Positions 1 to 11,959 of a DNA stretch of 64,000 nt are shown piece after piece (positions within the stretch are counted from its first letter, which is position 1; the number at the start of each line of letters is the position of its first letter). The stretch comes from Saururus chinensis (taxonomy: Eukaryota; Streptophyta; Magnoliopsida; Piperales; Saururaceae), in contig CP141142.1 in assembly GCA_035235625.1 (NCBI GenBank), forward strand, positions 11,624,995 through 11,688,994, in the 5' to 3' direction. The position numbers and the translations under genes are program-made. The notes under the pieces were generated by a model. It was not told the origin of the DNA. It saw nothing but the letters and a program-made list of their open reading frames with translations, and made no database searches.

Positions 1-270
1 TCTAAGGTTGATAATGGAGCTGTCCTAAATCAAGAGGGCTGCCTAATTGTTTACTTCAATAAAAAAACTATCAGTAGCACAAAGCAAATACAATGCTTAT
101 GATGTTGAGTTCTATGTAGTTGTTCAAGCACTTAGGCATTGGAGACATTATTTAATTTATGATGAGTATTTATTCTGAACATTTTGCTCTCAAACATATC
201 AATAGCCAAGATACATTATCTGCTAGACATGTTGTGAGTTCAATATCCATCGGGAAGAATGTAGCAGATC
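1..270 (+). pseudogene. Ty3/gypsy RNase H fragment
   Basis: Frame-shifted pieces read like the RNase H domain of a gypsy polyprotein: GAVLNQEGCLIVYF, then VEFYVVVQALRHWRHYLIYD, then a piece matching the usual FALKHINSQDTLSARH block. The order is that of plant chromoviruses. There are several stops and frameshifts, and nothing upstream is visible because the window begins here, so this is the tail of a dead element. The family call is recognition by eye; the exact lineage is not determinable. Confidence 0.6.
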
Positions 271-319
271 ACTAGAATTGCCCCTAGTCTGATTATCTAT
301 GAAAGATAAAGACTACGAG

Positions 320-1545
320 TTGTAGCCTCTATGCAAGATTTTTTCTATAGCAAAATCAAGTAAATATTCTCTCAAAAACTCACTCACAATAAATAAATTA
401 ATTAAACTATAAGCATTCAATCCACACTTGAAACACGAAACAATTTTAACGTGGAAAACCGAAACTCTGGTAAAAACTATGGCAGTTCTAAAATTGGAAC
501 AAATCAATGCACTACTAGCAAGTAAGACATTATATCTACACAAGCAAACCACCAAGCTTTGGTTCGACTGTAACACAAACTCCTTCTATTTAGATCTCCT
601 CAAATCTTTATAGTTGCTAGAGTTCAAGTCTTCTCTTTCAAATACATGAAACTTCTTTTCCTCCTTGCTTTGTCTTTGTCTTCTTTTAGCCTTCAATAAA
701 CTCCTCTTATTTTATTGACATTGGACTCCTTTGGAATCTTCAATCTCCCATCGCAGATATGCTATAACTTCTCTTTGAAATCTCTATGTGAAATCTCTTC
801 TTAGTTGCAGAATAGCTTTATGAATTTACCATTAATCTTCAGCTCAAAGCTTTATGTGAATTCTCATTTGGAATATATTATGCAAAGGTATAAAGCCTTC
901 TTCTATAATCTCTTTAGGGTTTTTCTCTCTCAAAATTTGTGATTTTTTATCCCTTATATAGCTCTCTATGTTGGTTTAGGTCTTTGACTTTAGTAAGGAA
1001 AAAAATAGAATTTGGAATGACTTAATTAGGGTAACTAGTCATTGAAGCGATCGATGTTCTAAACAATGATTGTTTGTTCACTGTTTGTTTTATGTAGGAT
1101 ACTCCAACCAATCGATTGATTAATCAAAGTGATCAATCAATAACTCTCGGCTTCATTTTACACAAGACAAAATCAGGTGTTGATTGATCATTCCAATCAA
1201 CTTTATGTTAATGATGGATCGTTCTGTCTATATTTTTACCATTTTGCCCTTTTTATCCTAAAACCTCCAAAATCTTTGAAATCACTTTTGAAACTTCTTT
1301 AAGTGATTTTTATATGTGAATATGATTTTAATAATCTTAAAAAACATTCAACAATATTCAGTCTTTTATCTAGAGCCAAAAGAACACGTTTGTTCATATT
1401 TTTCAAGTCTTTCAATTGTAAATCTAATTCGACCATAACAACCTCTCATCAGATTTTAAGACTCAGTATATACTAAAGGTTTCTACACATAATTTTGACA
1501 AAAAAATTAATAAATAAATTTGACATATGACTGATGTGCTTACAA
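320..1545 (-). repeat. Probable 3' LTR of a Ty1/copia element
   Basis: On the minus strand a purine tract (AAAGGGGGAAAT, 1546-1557) is followed directly by TGTAAGCAC, the usual polypurine-tract/LTR junction of copia elements, so the LTR's first base is at 1545. Its interior shares the phrase CTCGGCTTCATTTTACAC and repeated CGATTGATT-type motifs with a fragment near 36.8 kb, and a related phrase occurs in inverse orientation in the LTRs at 60.3 and 63.3 kb. The left end (about 320) is a guess from where the gypsy scrap stops. No target duplication was found. Confidence 0.5.
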
Positions 1546-4160
1546 TTTCCCCCTTTGGCTATTTTTTGTCAAAACACTACATATATAAAACTCAAAATAA
1601 AATTACAACTCTTAACATAGTGCTTTGACTTTTAAATTGTACAAAATAACATGATACTCAAAGACTTAACATAGACTCATATAAACTTATTTAAAATTGA
1701 GCTTGGAAAGCCTTGTATAACCCTACACACTTACAATCAAATAATTTGCACAGTCCTTTTTAATCAAGTAAAGATAAGCACTTTGATTTTTAATAATTAC
1801 TTCTCCTCGGTTTTGACATAAATAAACAAAAACTTGATGGCTAACAAGTAATGAAAATGTCAATTAAGCATATTAGTCAAGTACACAATCATCAAGACAT
1901 AAAACAAAAATAATCATAATATATCACGTGTCCATCACTTTGACATTGATACTTCTCATTAATTTATGACACTTATATCTAATGAGGTGTGATATACACA
2001 AGTAAGAACATACATGTATAATACTATTTCAAGAAACAAGTAAGCACAAATTTTAAATGTTCAACAATTCAAGCAACCACATCAAAATTTCATATTAAGA
2101 AGAATTATATTAATTTGACTTTTAGACAAAAAAGATATAAGCAATCAATACTATGTTTAAAAAATTAGTTAATTATTACTTAATTTTGAAATGCTTCTAT
2201 TCACAAATGGTCTTGAAAAAACCTTTGAGCAATCAAAATTTTTGTTTTCAAAACATTAAAAAAACAAACGATGATAAATTCTAATACTAAAAAACATTGA
2301 ATTCTATGGAAAGTGCTTCAATTTGAGATAAAAAACTCAACATAAAAATCAAACAATGAAAATAAGCATAGTTGAGCTCCTTTTGACGATTTTTGATCAA
2401 TTTTCCTCTAATCTAAGTGCATCTACATATTATGTTTATTAATACCTTGCCTTAGATTAGTCAACTTCATTAGTATGCGATTGTTAATTTTATTCTATTC
2501 TTTTTGACACATTAATCCTGTTTTATTAAATTTTGAAGAAAATAACCAATGTAGTAAACTCTTGTCTCTTTTAATCTTGAATCTCACAAGATCACTGTTA
2601 ACCAAACTGAGACGAATTTGTTCAGTCTAGGGCTAGGAAAATCTAACCCGATCCGTTTACCTAACCTGAACCCGCCCGCCCAACCCTGCACGTGACCCAA
2701 CTCGAATACAGTTAGGGTCAAGGTTCGGGTTTGAAAATTTTATCCATTTTAAAAGTAGGGTTGGGTAGGGCTTTACCCGCATAACCCAACCTTGAGCCCA
2801 TTATTTAATAATATAATGATGTAAAATGGAGAAATTATAAAAAAAATTCTTGTAATTCTATTTTCTTTTATATTTTTATTTTATTTAATAGTTAATAGTA
2901 ATTTTCTATGGGATTTTTATAGTTTTAGAAGTGTATCTAATAATGTTGCAATACTCTCTCTCCAACTCTTACTTTTTCAAATATCATAGAAAATGATTGA
3001 CATTTATTTATAATGTTTCAATGTATCTAAAAATTCTTTATATTTGGCCCATGCAAAGTTAATGTATAAACTATTAAGATAAAATAAATTTGAACATACC
3101 CAACCCGACCAAAGTAGGGTTAGGGTTTGGGTTTTTAACTGGATTAACAAATAGGGCCAGGTCTTGACTTGACTTGATTTGACCCAACCCGACCCAATTC
3201 CCAGTCCTAATTCAAACACTAGAAAGGCAAAATTTACATTTTTAACTCTCTTTAGCGAGAATCTATGTACTTAATTTTTCTAAAAAGATAAAATAATCAA
3301 TAACCCATAATCCACATGCCCATTCTTTTTTAGTTATGATATTTTTCCTCAAATCATTTTTTTAAGGCTGACTTTTTTTTTAAATCCTCTCTACTTGCAT
3401 TGTTAATTTTTTTCTTTCATTTTTCTTGATATGAAGAGGATAGGAGCTTAACACTAGCTCAGGCCGACCTAATTAAGTAGCCCTTTGCCACCATATTTAC
3501 GAGGACAATTCCATTAGCTAAAGAGATATTAAAGTACATAAAATTCATGAAGATTGAAGTACATTACATGAAATTTTCTTTTCTTTTTGAATTTTAAATA
3601 GAAATCTAGCCAAAGATCTTCTAATTTAATAACATAAACTCTACTAAAATCCAAATGCCTAAGTCAACTCATGTTTAAGAATTCTCTCTTGATGTTCATA
3701 CATAAAAGTGACTTAAGTCTCAACATGATGTGTATAAGTTTTTAAAATCAAAGAATTGCAACATTAAGAAAAAAAATTAAATTGATCATCACTCTCTTAT
3801 GTGTATCCTTCTATTCGTTAAGGTATATTTGACTGTTAATCATATTGCTTTTTAACTTAAAAAGAAAATTAATCTTGGAATATCTCAAGTGCTAAACTTA
3901 TCAAAAACCAAAACAAAGCCAATTACAAAACCAAGCAAAATCTACACTTATTTTTTGTGCTTTTGATTATATTCCATTTTTTATGTTTTATTTTTCAATT
4001 CAAAACCAATGGCATAAAAATATGTGAAAAAAAGTAAAATTCAAGAAAAATAAAAAACATGAATGTCCCAACAATAGAAAGAATTAAACCACAAACACAA
4101 ATCAAAAGCTCTTACTTAAAGATTTAGGACTCCTTAGCCTTGCTAGCTATCTAATGTTAA
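1546..4160. other. Noncoding AT-rich interior of copia remnant
   Basis: This stretch lies between the LTR and the gag remnant of the same minus-strand copia copy. No pol domain (protease, integrase, RT) could be recognised, so pol is deleted or unreadable. Apart from the nested hAT-like element at 2628-3209 it is AT-rich sequence with no coding signal. Confidence 0.4.
2628..3209. mobile_element. Non-autonomous hAT-like element
   Basis: The ends are inverted: TAGGGCTAGGAAAATC on the left against TAGGACTGGGAATTGGG from the right end. Both ends carry several short ACCCGACCC / GGGTTGGGT repeats in subterminal positions, while the middle is AT-rich and codes for nothing. The flanking 8-mers (GTTCAGTC and ATTCAAAC) match at 5 of 8 positions, compatible with a decayed 8-bp hAT target duplication. 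Classification rests on these ends only. Confidence 0.5.
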
Positions 4161-6080
4161 GACAACCTAAGATTGACTTTCTTGCTCTTCATAATTGATC
4201 ATTTGATGCTTGAATATCAACCTTCTTCATCCACTCTTCATCTTTTTTTTTATTCACTTGGTGAGGCAACTTAGTGGTAGAAGGGGTAGTGTGCTTCTTC
4301 TCATTCTTCTCTGACCTAAGTTTGAAAGGGTAATTCTTGGGTCATTCTCCTCTAGTATGGATCTCACTATGGCAAATGTCACACACCCACAATACTAGAA
4401 CCTATTCTTCCTCTTTTGACTCTTGACTTAGGTGGGTTGGGTACTATCTTAGGGTTTTTATTAGTCTCTTTGCCTTCACAAAGATTGTAGGTTTTGCTAA
4501 GGGGGTAGACAGGTAATTCCTAAAACCTAAGCCCATTTTGTTGGTTTGACTTATGCTAAGCATAATTTCCTATTTCTTTTCTTGACTCTTGAATCCATAT
4601 AATTTCTATTTAGAGGACATGAATTCTCTCTTGGGAGTACTAAACTTCTCTTCCTTACTCCCTCTTAGTCTTTCTTAAGGTCATGCACCTCTTTTTCAAG
4701 TTTGTTATTCAACTTCAGTCTCCACTAATCTGTTTGCCTCTTGAGAAGACAAAACTAGTTTATACTCTTTCCATTTCAACTCTCTCTCAAGGCTTTTGTT
4801 TTTCTTGGTCAACACTAAGAATTATTAGAGGAATCCCTTAAACTCATAGAATCAACCTCACACTCAGAGTTTCTCTTCAAGAGAAGTGGAGTCATGAAAA
4901 TCTTCTTCAAAACTATCATCTTTCACACTTATATGGAAGGTTACATAGTTGCACGATTCTTCTTTTTTAGAAGAGCTCTCATCAAATTGAGTTGCTTAAA
5001 ACACCTTTACCCTTTTCTTATACTCAAACACTTTTGATTTCTTAGGTATATCATCATAAGAATTGTTAGAATTACTGTTAGGACAATTAGTAGCAAAGTA
5101 ACCTACCTTACTACATTCAAAGCATTTCAAATTCTTCTTGTCTTATTTAGTTTGCCTCTCATCTCTTTTCTCTATTTATTTCTTCCTAAATTTTTTTCCC
5201 TTATTCTCAAATCTATAGTTCAGAGTTTTCTTGAATTTTTTGAAGTTACTAGCTAATACAAACATTAGTTCTTCATCACCTTTAGACTCTTCATATTCTT
5301 TTAAGGTGTTTAACACTTTAATTTTCTTGAAAGTTCTTTTATATGCTTTTAAGTCATTCTATTTTCCCTTGGACTTTTCAAACAACTCCTTTTTGTTCTA
5401 GGACTCTTCTTGCATCTCAAAAGTTCTAAGGTAACCTACCAACTCTTCAATGTCTAAAGTATCAATCTTTTTATATTCATCATTGACAGCTTACCTTAAT
5501 TTTAAATTTAGAGGATAAGGACCTTAACATATTTCTCATAACAAGATAATCAGGTATAGGCTTTCCTAATTGATCACATGTGTTTACTTTTCCTGGGATT
5601 TTATCATAGTATTGAAAAATTGTCTCTTCTTCACTCATTATCATGTTCTTAAACTCTAGGGTGAACATCTGTAGCCTAAACACATTCATAACCTTAGTTC
5701 TTTTATTATATTTTACCAATTTTTCTCATGCAACCTTGACAGATATACAATTAGCGATCAACTTGTGTCGTGATTTTCCTATGGCATTGATTAATGCACT
5801 AAAGGCTTTACTGTTTTGATTTATAAGCTTAGTCTCATTCTCATTCTATTCAGTTTCATCTTTTAGAATTGAATTATCTTCCATGCCTTTGGTCATCATA
5901 GGAGTCCATCCTTTAACAACCACTTTCCAAGCATTCTCATCAAGCACTTATATAAATACTCTCATCATATTTTTTTAATATGAGAAATTCTGGCTATCAA
6001 ACAAGGGAAGTTTATTAATTGGATTTCCTAAGTCCCCACGTTCATTCATTGAGTTATTCAAATTTTAATCCAACAAAAAC
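4160..6080 (-). pseudogene. Ty1/copia gag remnant
   Basis: Read on the minus strand from about 6.08 kb, this is a degraded copia gag. The UBN2-type core is at 5480-5719, with blocks MSEEETIFQYYDKIPGKV and MLRSLSSKFKIKV. A zinc knuckle follows near 5.1 kb (KCFECSKVGYFATNCPN; CX2CX4-type, with Phe in place of the usual His). A long charged region runs to about 4.2 kb, ending in a second CX2C-like piece (CDICHSEIHTRGE). Many in-frame stops and frameshifts are present. The same gag architecture recurs on the plus strand at 58.1-60.0 kb. Confidence 0.65.
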
Positions 6081-7235
6081 AACCCAAGCACCACAATTTA
6101 AGCACTTAAATCAAGAAAAATTATATGAGAAACAACTAGCAATCTAGGGCACACAAATAAGCAAGTTCAATCAAATATTTCTAAGAGCAAAACAAGTAAA
6201 CATAACATCCCCACGTTCAAAGGATTAGATCTAAACACAAGCAAAAAAATCAATACACCATTCAAGAACAAGTCTGTAGAAAGTCATCTTGTCTATGAAA
6301 CCGAGGCCTGTTTTGGACTCCTCAAACCTCTAATTGACTTCAGAACAAGTCTATAGAAATTACCAATCCCACTAAGACATGCATGCCATAAGTGCCATGA
6401 ATATAGATGCAACAAAAGAGAATAAAAGTTTTTAAAGTAATCCAAATTTGTGCAAAATGATCTTTAATTTGTACCTGCCTCAATCATTGTTTAGTATCAT
6501 TAATATTATCGGAGTATGAAGAAAGGGAATATCCAATAGAAGAGTTCAATATAAGCTTTAGATTGGCTAGCACCCCACTTTTATTTGGACTACTACAAAG
6601 GGTGGTCATGGTGGTTGAATCTCCAACTCCTTACTATTGGTGCTCCCCAAAGACCCTACAAGTTGCAGATCCTCAGATTAAATGCTAGGAGATCAAACTT
6701 CAGAAAGCTACAAACTGCTAGATCTGTGCAATTCCCAACAGTGCATATGTGTTGCAATCTCCAAAAATCATATCATATACATAGTAAGGAACAAAATTTC
6801 GTAGTTCAGATTTCAGAATTGAGTACAAGACAAAATTTACCCTCTTTTTAGGTGACCAACACAAAATTTACCTGCATTTCCACTGAAAGCCTACATGTTA
6901 CACATATCATAAACCATTTATATCAAACTCTAGATGCACTCGTGCTGGGCTCACTAATAGTACTTAAAAAGAGTATCATAAGCGTACTTTCCCCTTCTCC
7001 TAGATGCAGAATTTACTATTTAATAAAAACTACTATGGAGGGAGCATTAGAGATGACTGTCCTTGCAGTAGTTATTGATGGGTGGTTACTCCAACATAAT
7101 ATGTTAAGATATGTTTACTGTGAACCTAGTCATGTACAATGGAACATTAGCTGGGAAGATGAAAAGACACAAGAACTTTGCAGAGAAAGCATTCTCATAG
7201 ATAAACATTCTTTCAAAATGAGTAAGCATAATAGA
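6081..7235. other. No recognisable gene
   Basis: Two adjacent plus-strand open frames (6585-6851 and 6852-7238) have no recognisable motif, and the second overlaps the antisense of an RBR-like exon. I see no LTR end, PBS or inverted repeat. This may be the remains of the 5' part of the copia copy to its left plus the edge of the RBR fragment to its right. Confidence 0.3.
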
Positions 7236-7239
7236 TAAA

Positions 7240-7354
7240 CATTCATTTATATCACCTTTGCTAGAGAAAGCATCATTGTAATTCTCTTCCAAAATGAGTA
7301 AGCTCGAAGAAATCGATTCATTGTTCATTAAATCCTCAAAATGGAACAAACCCT
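7240..7354 (-). pseudogene. RBR: Retinoblastoma-related (RBR) internal exon fragment B
   Basis: The minus-strand frame reads EGLFHFEDLMNNESISSS and then LILEENYNDAFSSKGDINE. This matches the plant RBR N-terminal-domain block EGL-x-YFEDLME...LEK-x-Y-x-x-AI-x-x-KGELDER. RBR is the nuclear E2F corepressor that controls the G1/S transition. The upstream exon (7448-7529) ends in phase G|AG, so the two join in frame. Just downstream, a segment of roughly 77 bp is tandemly duplicated (CAAAATGAGTAAGC occurs near 7215 and 7290), which shifts the KGELDERMF region. No later RBR exon (A/B pocket, C-terminus) is in the window, so this is a fragment. Confidence 0.75.
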
Positions 7355-7447
7355 CTTCAATTGCACAATAATAATAATAATCAAGATCCTATCTTAGAAT
7401 GTGAAGAATGATCCAATATTAGAATGGAAAAGTAAACGTTAGACTAC

Positions 7448-7529
7448 CTGTAGTGATGTCATCCAGAATCTCAGCCTTATGTTGTGAAGCTAAACAAGGC
7501 ATTTTCTTAGAAATATCCATGATCAATCA
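7448..7529 (-). pseudogene. RBR: Retinoblastoma-related (RBR) internal exon fragment A
   Basis: Minus-strand frame LIMDISKKMPCLAS...AEILDD matches the RBR stretch TLI-x-DILKKKP-x-LASECK...ENL. The donor is clean (CTACAG|GTAGTC) and its phase fits the next exon. The acceptor is less good: the best AG leaves a TGA as the first codon, so the exon is damaged or the true boundary differs. The adjoining upstream exon at 7633-7737 is not RBR, which argues against an intact RBR locus here. Confidence 0.7.
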
Positions 7530-7632
7530 CTTTGCTTAAGGAAAACAAAATAAGGGAAAAGCCTCAATTATTACAGTAAAATGTGATCAGAGATAGAGGT
7601 AAAAATTAAGTTGCAAAGCCTCTCAGAAACAC

Positions 7633-7737
7633 CTCTTTCATTATTTTTTGACAGGCTGTTTTTTGTGTATCATCTCTACAACTAGCCAATGCCCTTTCCA
7701 CATGAGCACAAAGTGAGGCAGGAAACATTCCTGGCTG
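7633..7737 (-). pseudogene. Exon resembling SAC3A/THP3 (LENG8-like) protein
   Basis: A 105-bp, 35-codon open exon with a good acceptor (TTAGTTGCAG|CAG) and donor (AAAGAG|GTGTTT), phase 0 on both sides. It encodes QPGMFPASLCAHVERALASC and RDDTQKTACQKIMKE. The pattern P-x-SL-x-x-YV-x-RA-x-x-x-C...MKE-x-I is what I recall from the region just before the SAC3/GANP domain of plant SAC3A-like mRNA-export or processing proteins. That identity is from memory. It is clearly not RBR sequence although it sits directly upstream of RBR exons. Confidence 0.5.
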
Positions 7738-7914
7738 CTGCAACTAAGGGTTGAGTGAGAGAGTAAGTTGAGTGAATAGCATGTATTCTAATAAGATTAC
7801 ATGCATTAGATTATATTCCTAAACGACTCTAGTTCATTTTTGTATGCTCCACTGTTTTATTGTTTAATCTAAAATGATGTTGAGCCAAGAGCCATATATG
7901 CATCAAACCAAAAT

Positions 7915-10900
7915 TGTAATAACCTAGATTTTTTTGTGGTTCTTTATTTGCTTCTTGGGGATTTGACTATTTGTTTAATCTTCTGTATTACGTTTCTCGA
8001 TAATTATGTGTTAGTGTTGTACGTAACCTCGGTCATGGGCGGAAAAGGTTTGTATGTTTTTAAGAGTTTAAATGCGTAAGTTAAGATTCGGAGTTTAAAT
8101 AAAAAACTCGGTCCTTAAGACAGGGCTCTCGGATAAAAAATAAAGTTATTTTGGTCACGGTGGGGTCTTGTGGGGGAATTCACCATGCATCGGGAGTTCT
8201 CATGCGGGTAAAAGAAGTGAGGCGTTCGAGGTAGAGGTGCACGTGTGAAAAAAAAGGAGAGAGAGAGAAAAGATCAAAACAAAACACAGAACACGAAAAG
8301 CATTCTGCATAGTAATTTCTGCCGGTAGACAGGAGAGACACTCTACCCCTTTTTTACTGTGAACACCACGGCCGCTCCTCGCCTTCACTAGAGTCTGACC
8401 ATCCAATCATCGTGAGACGGGCCACGCCACCTTCGGCCACCGTTGTGCCTCCTCCCCTGTAAATCGTGCGCCGTCCAGATTGTGGATGAAATGTGCAGTT
8501 TGAGCCAAATCGCTGCTGGAGCTGTCGAAAGCCGTCGGAATTTGCCAGAGCAGTCGCCTGGCCACCATGAACCAGGAGGTGCACCCTCTTCCCCAATTTT
8601 AATCCGGTCGGCCCTTTCTCCAAAAATTTTATTCGTGGACTGTTTTGGGAATTTTTTTGTTCTGGGCCAAACCACCGCTGTAGCCGATGGGGTTTGCCAC
8701 CGTGAGCTACTTCCGGCTGGCGACTACTCTGCCGACCCTTTGGGCTATTGTCGAGTCGCTATGCACGCGGAGTTTTCACTCCGATCAACCACTTCTCACG
8801 GCCCTGCCTTGTTTTTGGGCCAAACCGCTCCTGGGACCAGAGAAAGTCGCCATCTTGATCCATTTTCTGTTGGTCCCGATGCCGTCTCTCCCACCTCAGG
8901 TCTTGACTTATCTCCTCACATACCCTTTTCCTCTTCTCCAATTTTATCCCGCTCTTCCATTAAAAAATTTGCAGGGAGAATTGCCCAGTGACTAATTCAC
9001 GTTGCCGGCAGCCGGGACCACCACTACATTTCTTTTCCCCCTCCTACTATGCGCCTAAACCCTACCCATGTTGTTGGGCTCATATCAACTCTTCTTTGGG
9101 CATGCAGGCATTTGAATCACCGGTGTGGGTACTGCAAGAGACGTTCATAACTGCAAGCATTAATTGGAGATCTCCGTTGCAGTTTCTACCCCAGATATGT
9201 CTCTCATAGTGTAAGGGTGCATGGGCTGCTGAGTATGCACCAACACAGCCTTTGTGGTATGCCCTGACATCAATTTTGGCCGGGATGATGAGGTAGGAGA
9301 CATTGAACCTTAGAAATTCACTCTAGCGTGCTTTTCTAATAGAATGCATGCTAGGACTAAGGTGTTTAATTGCATGATGTTTAGATGTATATTAATGTGG
9401 AGGATGTCAAGTGTAGAGGTTAATTATAGTGGCCATATGCGTATATTTTAAAATTATCTGTGTGTTGGTTAGTTGATTAGTCAGACATTTACATTATGAT
9501 TCATTCTTGTTTTAGATAGATGGACGAGCAGAAGACCCATGTAATTAATTATATTTCTTGCTAAATGCATGAGTGGTTATTATGCTTACGTAAAGAATTA
9601 TGTTTGCATGCTCTAAAGGCTGTAAAGTATGTTGTAAGGTGTATGGTTCAGAACTATGAGCATTTATACATGTGATGACGATATGCATATGTTTGATAAG
9701 TGACGATCATGTTCGGCTCATTCGAATTTCATAGAAGTGAGGCAGAGACTTCAAGGTTTAGTAAATCGGCAGATTAGGGTTTGGGGCTTAGATATGTTAC
9801 TGGTAAAAGTGCAAACTATAATGGTACTTGCATAAGGTATAAACTATAAACTTCAACATAATTAAATTATGTAGATTCATAATATGAGTGAATCCTTAGC
9901 TAGTTTGATGGATTGAATTCCGTATCGATTGACGACTGACTGATGGTCAGTTGTTCACTTGTAAGGTCAACATGGTTCATACCCTTGTGGTGATGTATTC
10001 AAAATGTGTAACTTCATATTTTTGATGCTTTGTTGAGAGCACAGTAAGCTTTCTACCCTAGAGTGGCATTGTAAATTTTTCCGCCCAAGAGTGGCACTGT
10101 ATGTTTTTCGCCCAAGAGAGGCACTGTAAGTTTTCTTGCCTTAATTGGCACTTTTAGGCCTTTGTTGGCCCTGTATGGCCCCAGAGAGTGGCCATTTGCG
10201 CGCTCAGGTAAGTAGTATCATGGATCTGCTCTTACCTGTTTGATCCTGTGCCCTATGAGCACCAATGTACTTTGCCTTCGGAATCTTTTTAGCGCATAGG
10301 TTTCTTCCCGAAGGTCAAGGTGTTGCCCTAGTGACATTCTTTCCTTTCGACATTAGAGCTAACTGAGGTTTAATTAGTTCTATTTATCGCGTGTAAGTGT
10401 AAGATAATAAGCGTAAGACTGTAAGTGTAAGTAGTACATATGTGAGAATAAGAGTTTGATAGGATGTGATTTGTTATAAGTAAGGTGGAAAGAAAATTTG
10501 TAAGTCTAGGAAGCTCAGAGGAATTGTAGTACTCTGGTTGAGATTATTTATTTTCTCCTAGTTAATGGTATGCTACTGTCTTGTAGAGCAGCTGTGGTGT
10601 GAACTTTTAAGGATCACTGATTTTGATTCTCCTACTGGGTATGAAAATACTCATATTCTTTCTCTAATCCACAGACACTCTAGGGACTTCCATGGGGCCT
10701 AGTTCGAGAGCTGCTTAGCATTTGAGGATACACTTTTTGGACTGGAGATCGATTTTTGATTCTATTGCTCATTGATTAATTTATGCCACGATCTTTTGTA
10801 AATAAATTTTGAAGTATATGTATTAAGTGAGGTGAGTGCTCTTACATGTATTATTTTGGACTTGTACATGGACTGTCTTATTACTTTGGACTATTATGGA

Positions 10901-11206
10901 ACTTGTACCCAGCTACACTTGGGAAAAATATATTGAAAACCCATGGCCATGGCAAATGTGTCTTTTGTTCGTTATTCACGCTGGGGATGAATGAACTATG
11001 GGATTTGAATGATTTATCGTTGTTATATCTTTGTTTTGAGTTGAAAAGAAAGTATTGAGATGGATTTGATACAAATGAATGAAAATTATAAAAATGTTTT
11101 TCACAGGTTTCGTATTTTCATCAATTTTCACAAATTCACAACCATTATATTGCAAAATTTTTATTTAAATTTTATGAAAAATATTTCAAAAACCCCGGGT
11201 GTGACA
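7915..11206 (+). repeat. Solo LTR, 3.3 kb, Del/Tekay-like gypsy
   Basis: The sequence begins TGTAATAACC and ends CCCCGGGTGTGACA, with a perfect 5-bp flanking duplication AAAAT (7910-7914 and 11207-11211). No PBS, PPT or coding domain lies inside or next to it, so it is a solo LTR left by recombination between two LTRs. The length and terminal sequences fit the long LTRs of Del/Tekay chromoviruses; that assignment is inference. A GC-rich block (about 8160-9230) produces chance open frames on both strands, none with recognisable domains. It separates the RBR/SAC3A-like exons from the MULE. Confidence 0.85.
10056..10138. repeat. Short tandem repeat inside the solo LTR
   Basis: Three imperfect copies of a 26-28-bp unit (consensus CCCAAGAGTGGCACTGTA then a T-rich spacer) begin at 10056, 10084 and 10110. 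A weaker GGCAC half-unit follows. Short tandem arrays of this kind are common within long gypsy LTRs. Confidence 0.7.
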
Positions 11207-11326
11207 AAAATAATTAGCCATATGTGGATTAAATGTTTAGATATAATGCAACATTTCTAACACTAGTATTTTGTTTCCTGATAACACTGATGCAGTGTTT
11301 GCAGTGAAGTTCCCATAAAAACTAAT

Positions 11327-11455
11327 ACTCCCTTTGTTTAATATTAATAGCAACATTTTAGGTCATTTTTAAAAGAGTTTTTTCCATATTGCCTGGCCAA
11401 AGAACGAAAAATTACATATTCCCTGGAATTTAAATGGAAATCCCATAAAACCTAG
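11327..11455 (+). repeat. Left terminal inverted repeat of MULE
   Basis: Pairs with 20790-20921 in inverse orientation. Identity is high in blocks (ATTAATAGC, TTTTTAAAAGAG, CCATATT, CCTGGC, TTTAAATGGAAAT) with small indels. Long TIRs of this size fit MULEs better than Tc1/mariner elements, although the outermost CTCCCT resembles mariner-type ends. Confidence 0.8.
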
Positions 11456-11959
11456 CATAACACGATATAAGGTAAATTTTGGACTAAAATACGCCTGACC
11501 GGAGATAGGGTTTTATATTGTGTAAAACCCTCACTAAGTTGCATTCATTGGCATATGACTACAAACGCCAATGATTCCTCCGATTTAAAAGGCCTTTCCG
11601 ATTGAAAACTCCATTCCGATTGAAGAGTCCTCTAATTGAGTAGCGTGCATGCAGCATGAGAGAAGATTTTTCGACATATACGACTAGACATTGAAGATTA
11701 GGGTTTTTTGTTTGTTTTGGAACTATTGTGCCAAGAACACTCCGGCATTAGTTCTGGAATGAGTTTTTTTCACAAGTTGAGTTTGAAACAGTACGCCCCA
11801 AAGCATGTTCTTCTTTGTATCTAGGTTCCATTTGTGGCAATCCCGGTAATGGAATAAACTTTTTTGGCCGAACGAGTGATTAATCTAGCTTGGAGAACAT
11901 CAGTGGTGGTTTCGTGGTGAGGTCTCTTGGATATTTGTATGCACAATTTTTGATTTGGC

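Noticed and set aside
6585-7238. Two abutting plus-strand open frames
   Set aside because: No recognisable motif, and the second is antisense to an RBR-like exon supported by family similarity and splice sites.
8200-9209. Several open frames of 60-182 codons in a GC-rich block
   Set aside because: They overlap on both strands, show no domain, and lie within a solo LTR with defined ends, so they are composition artefacts.
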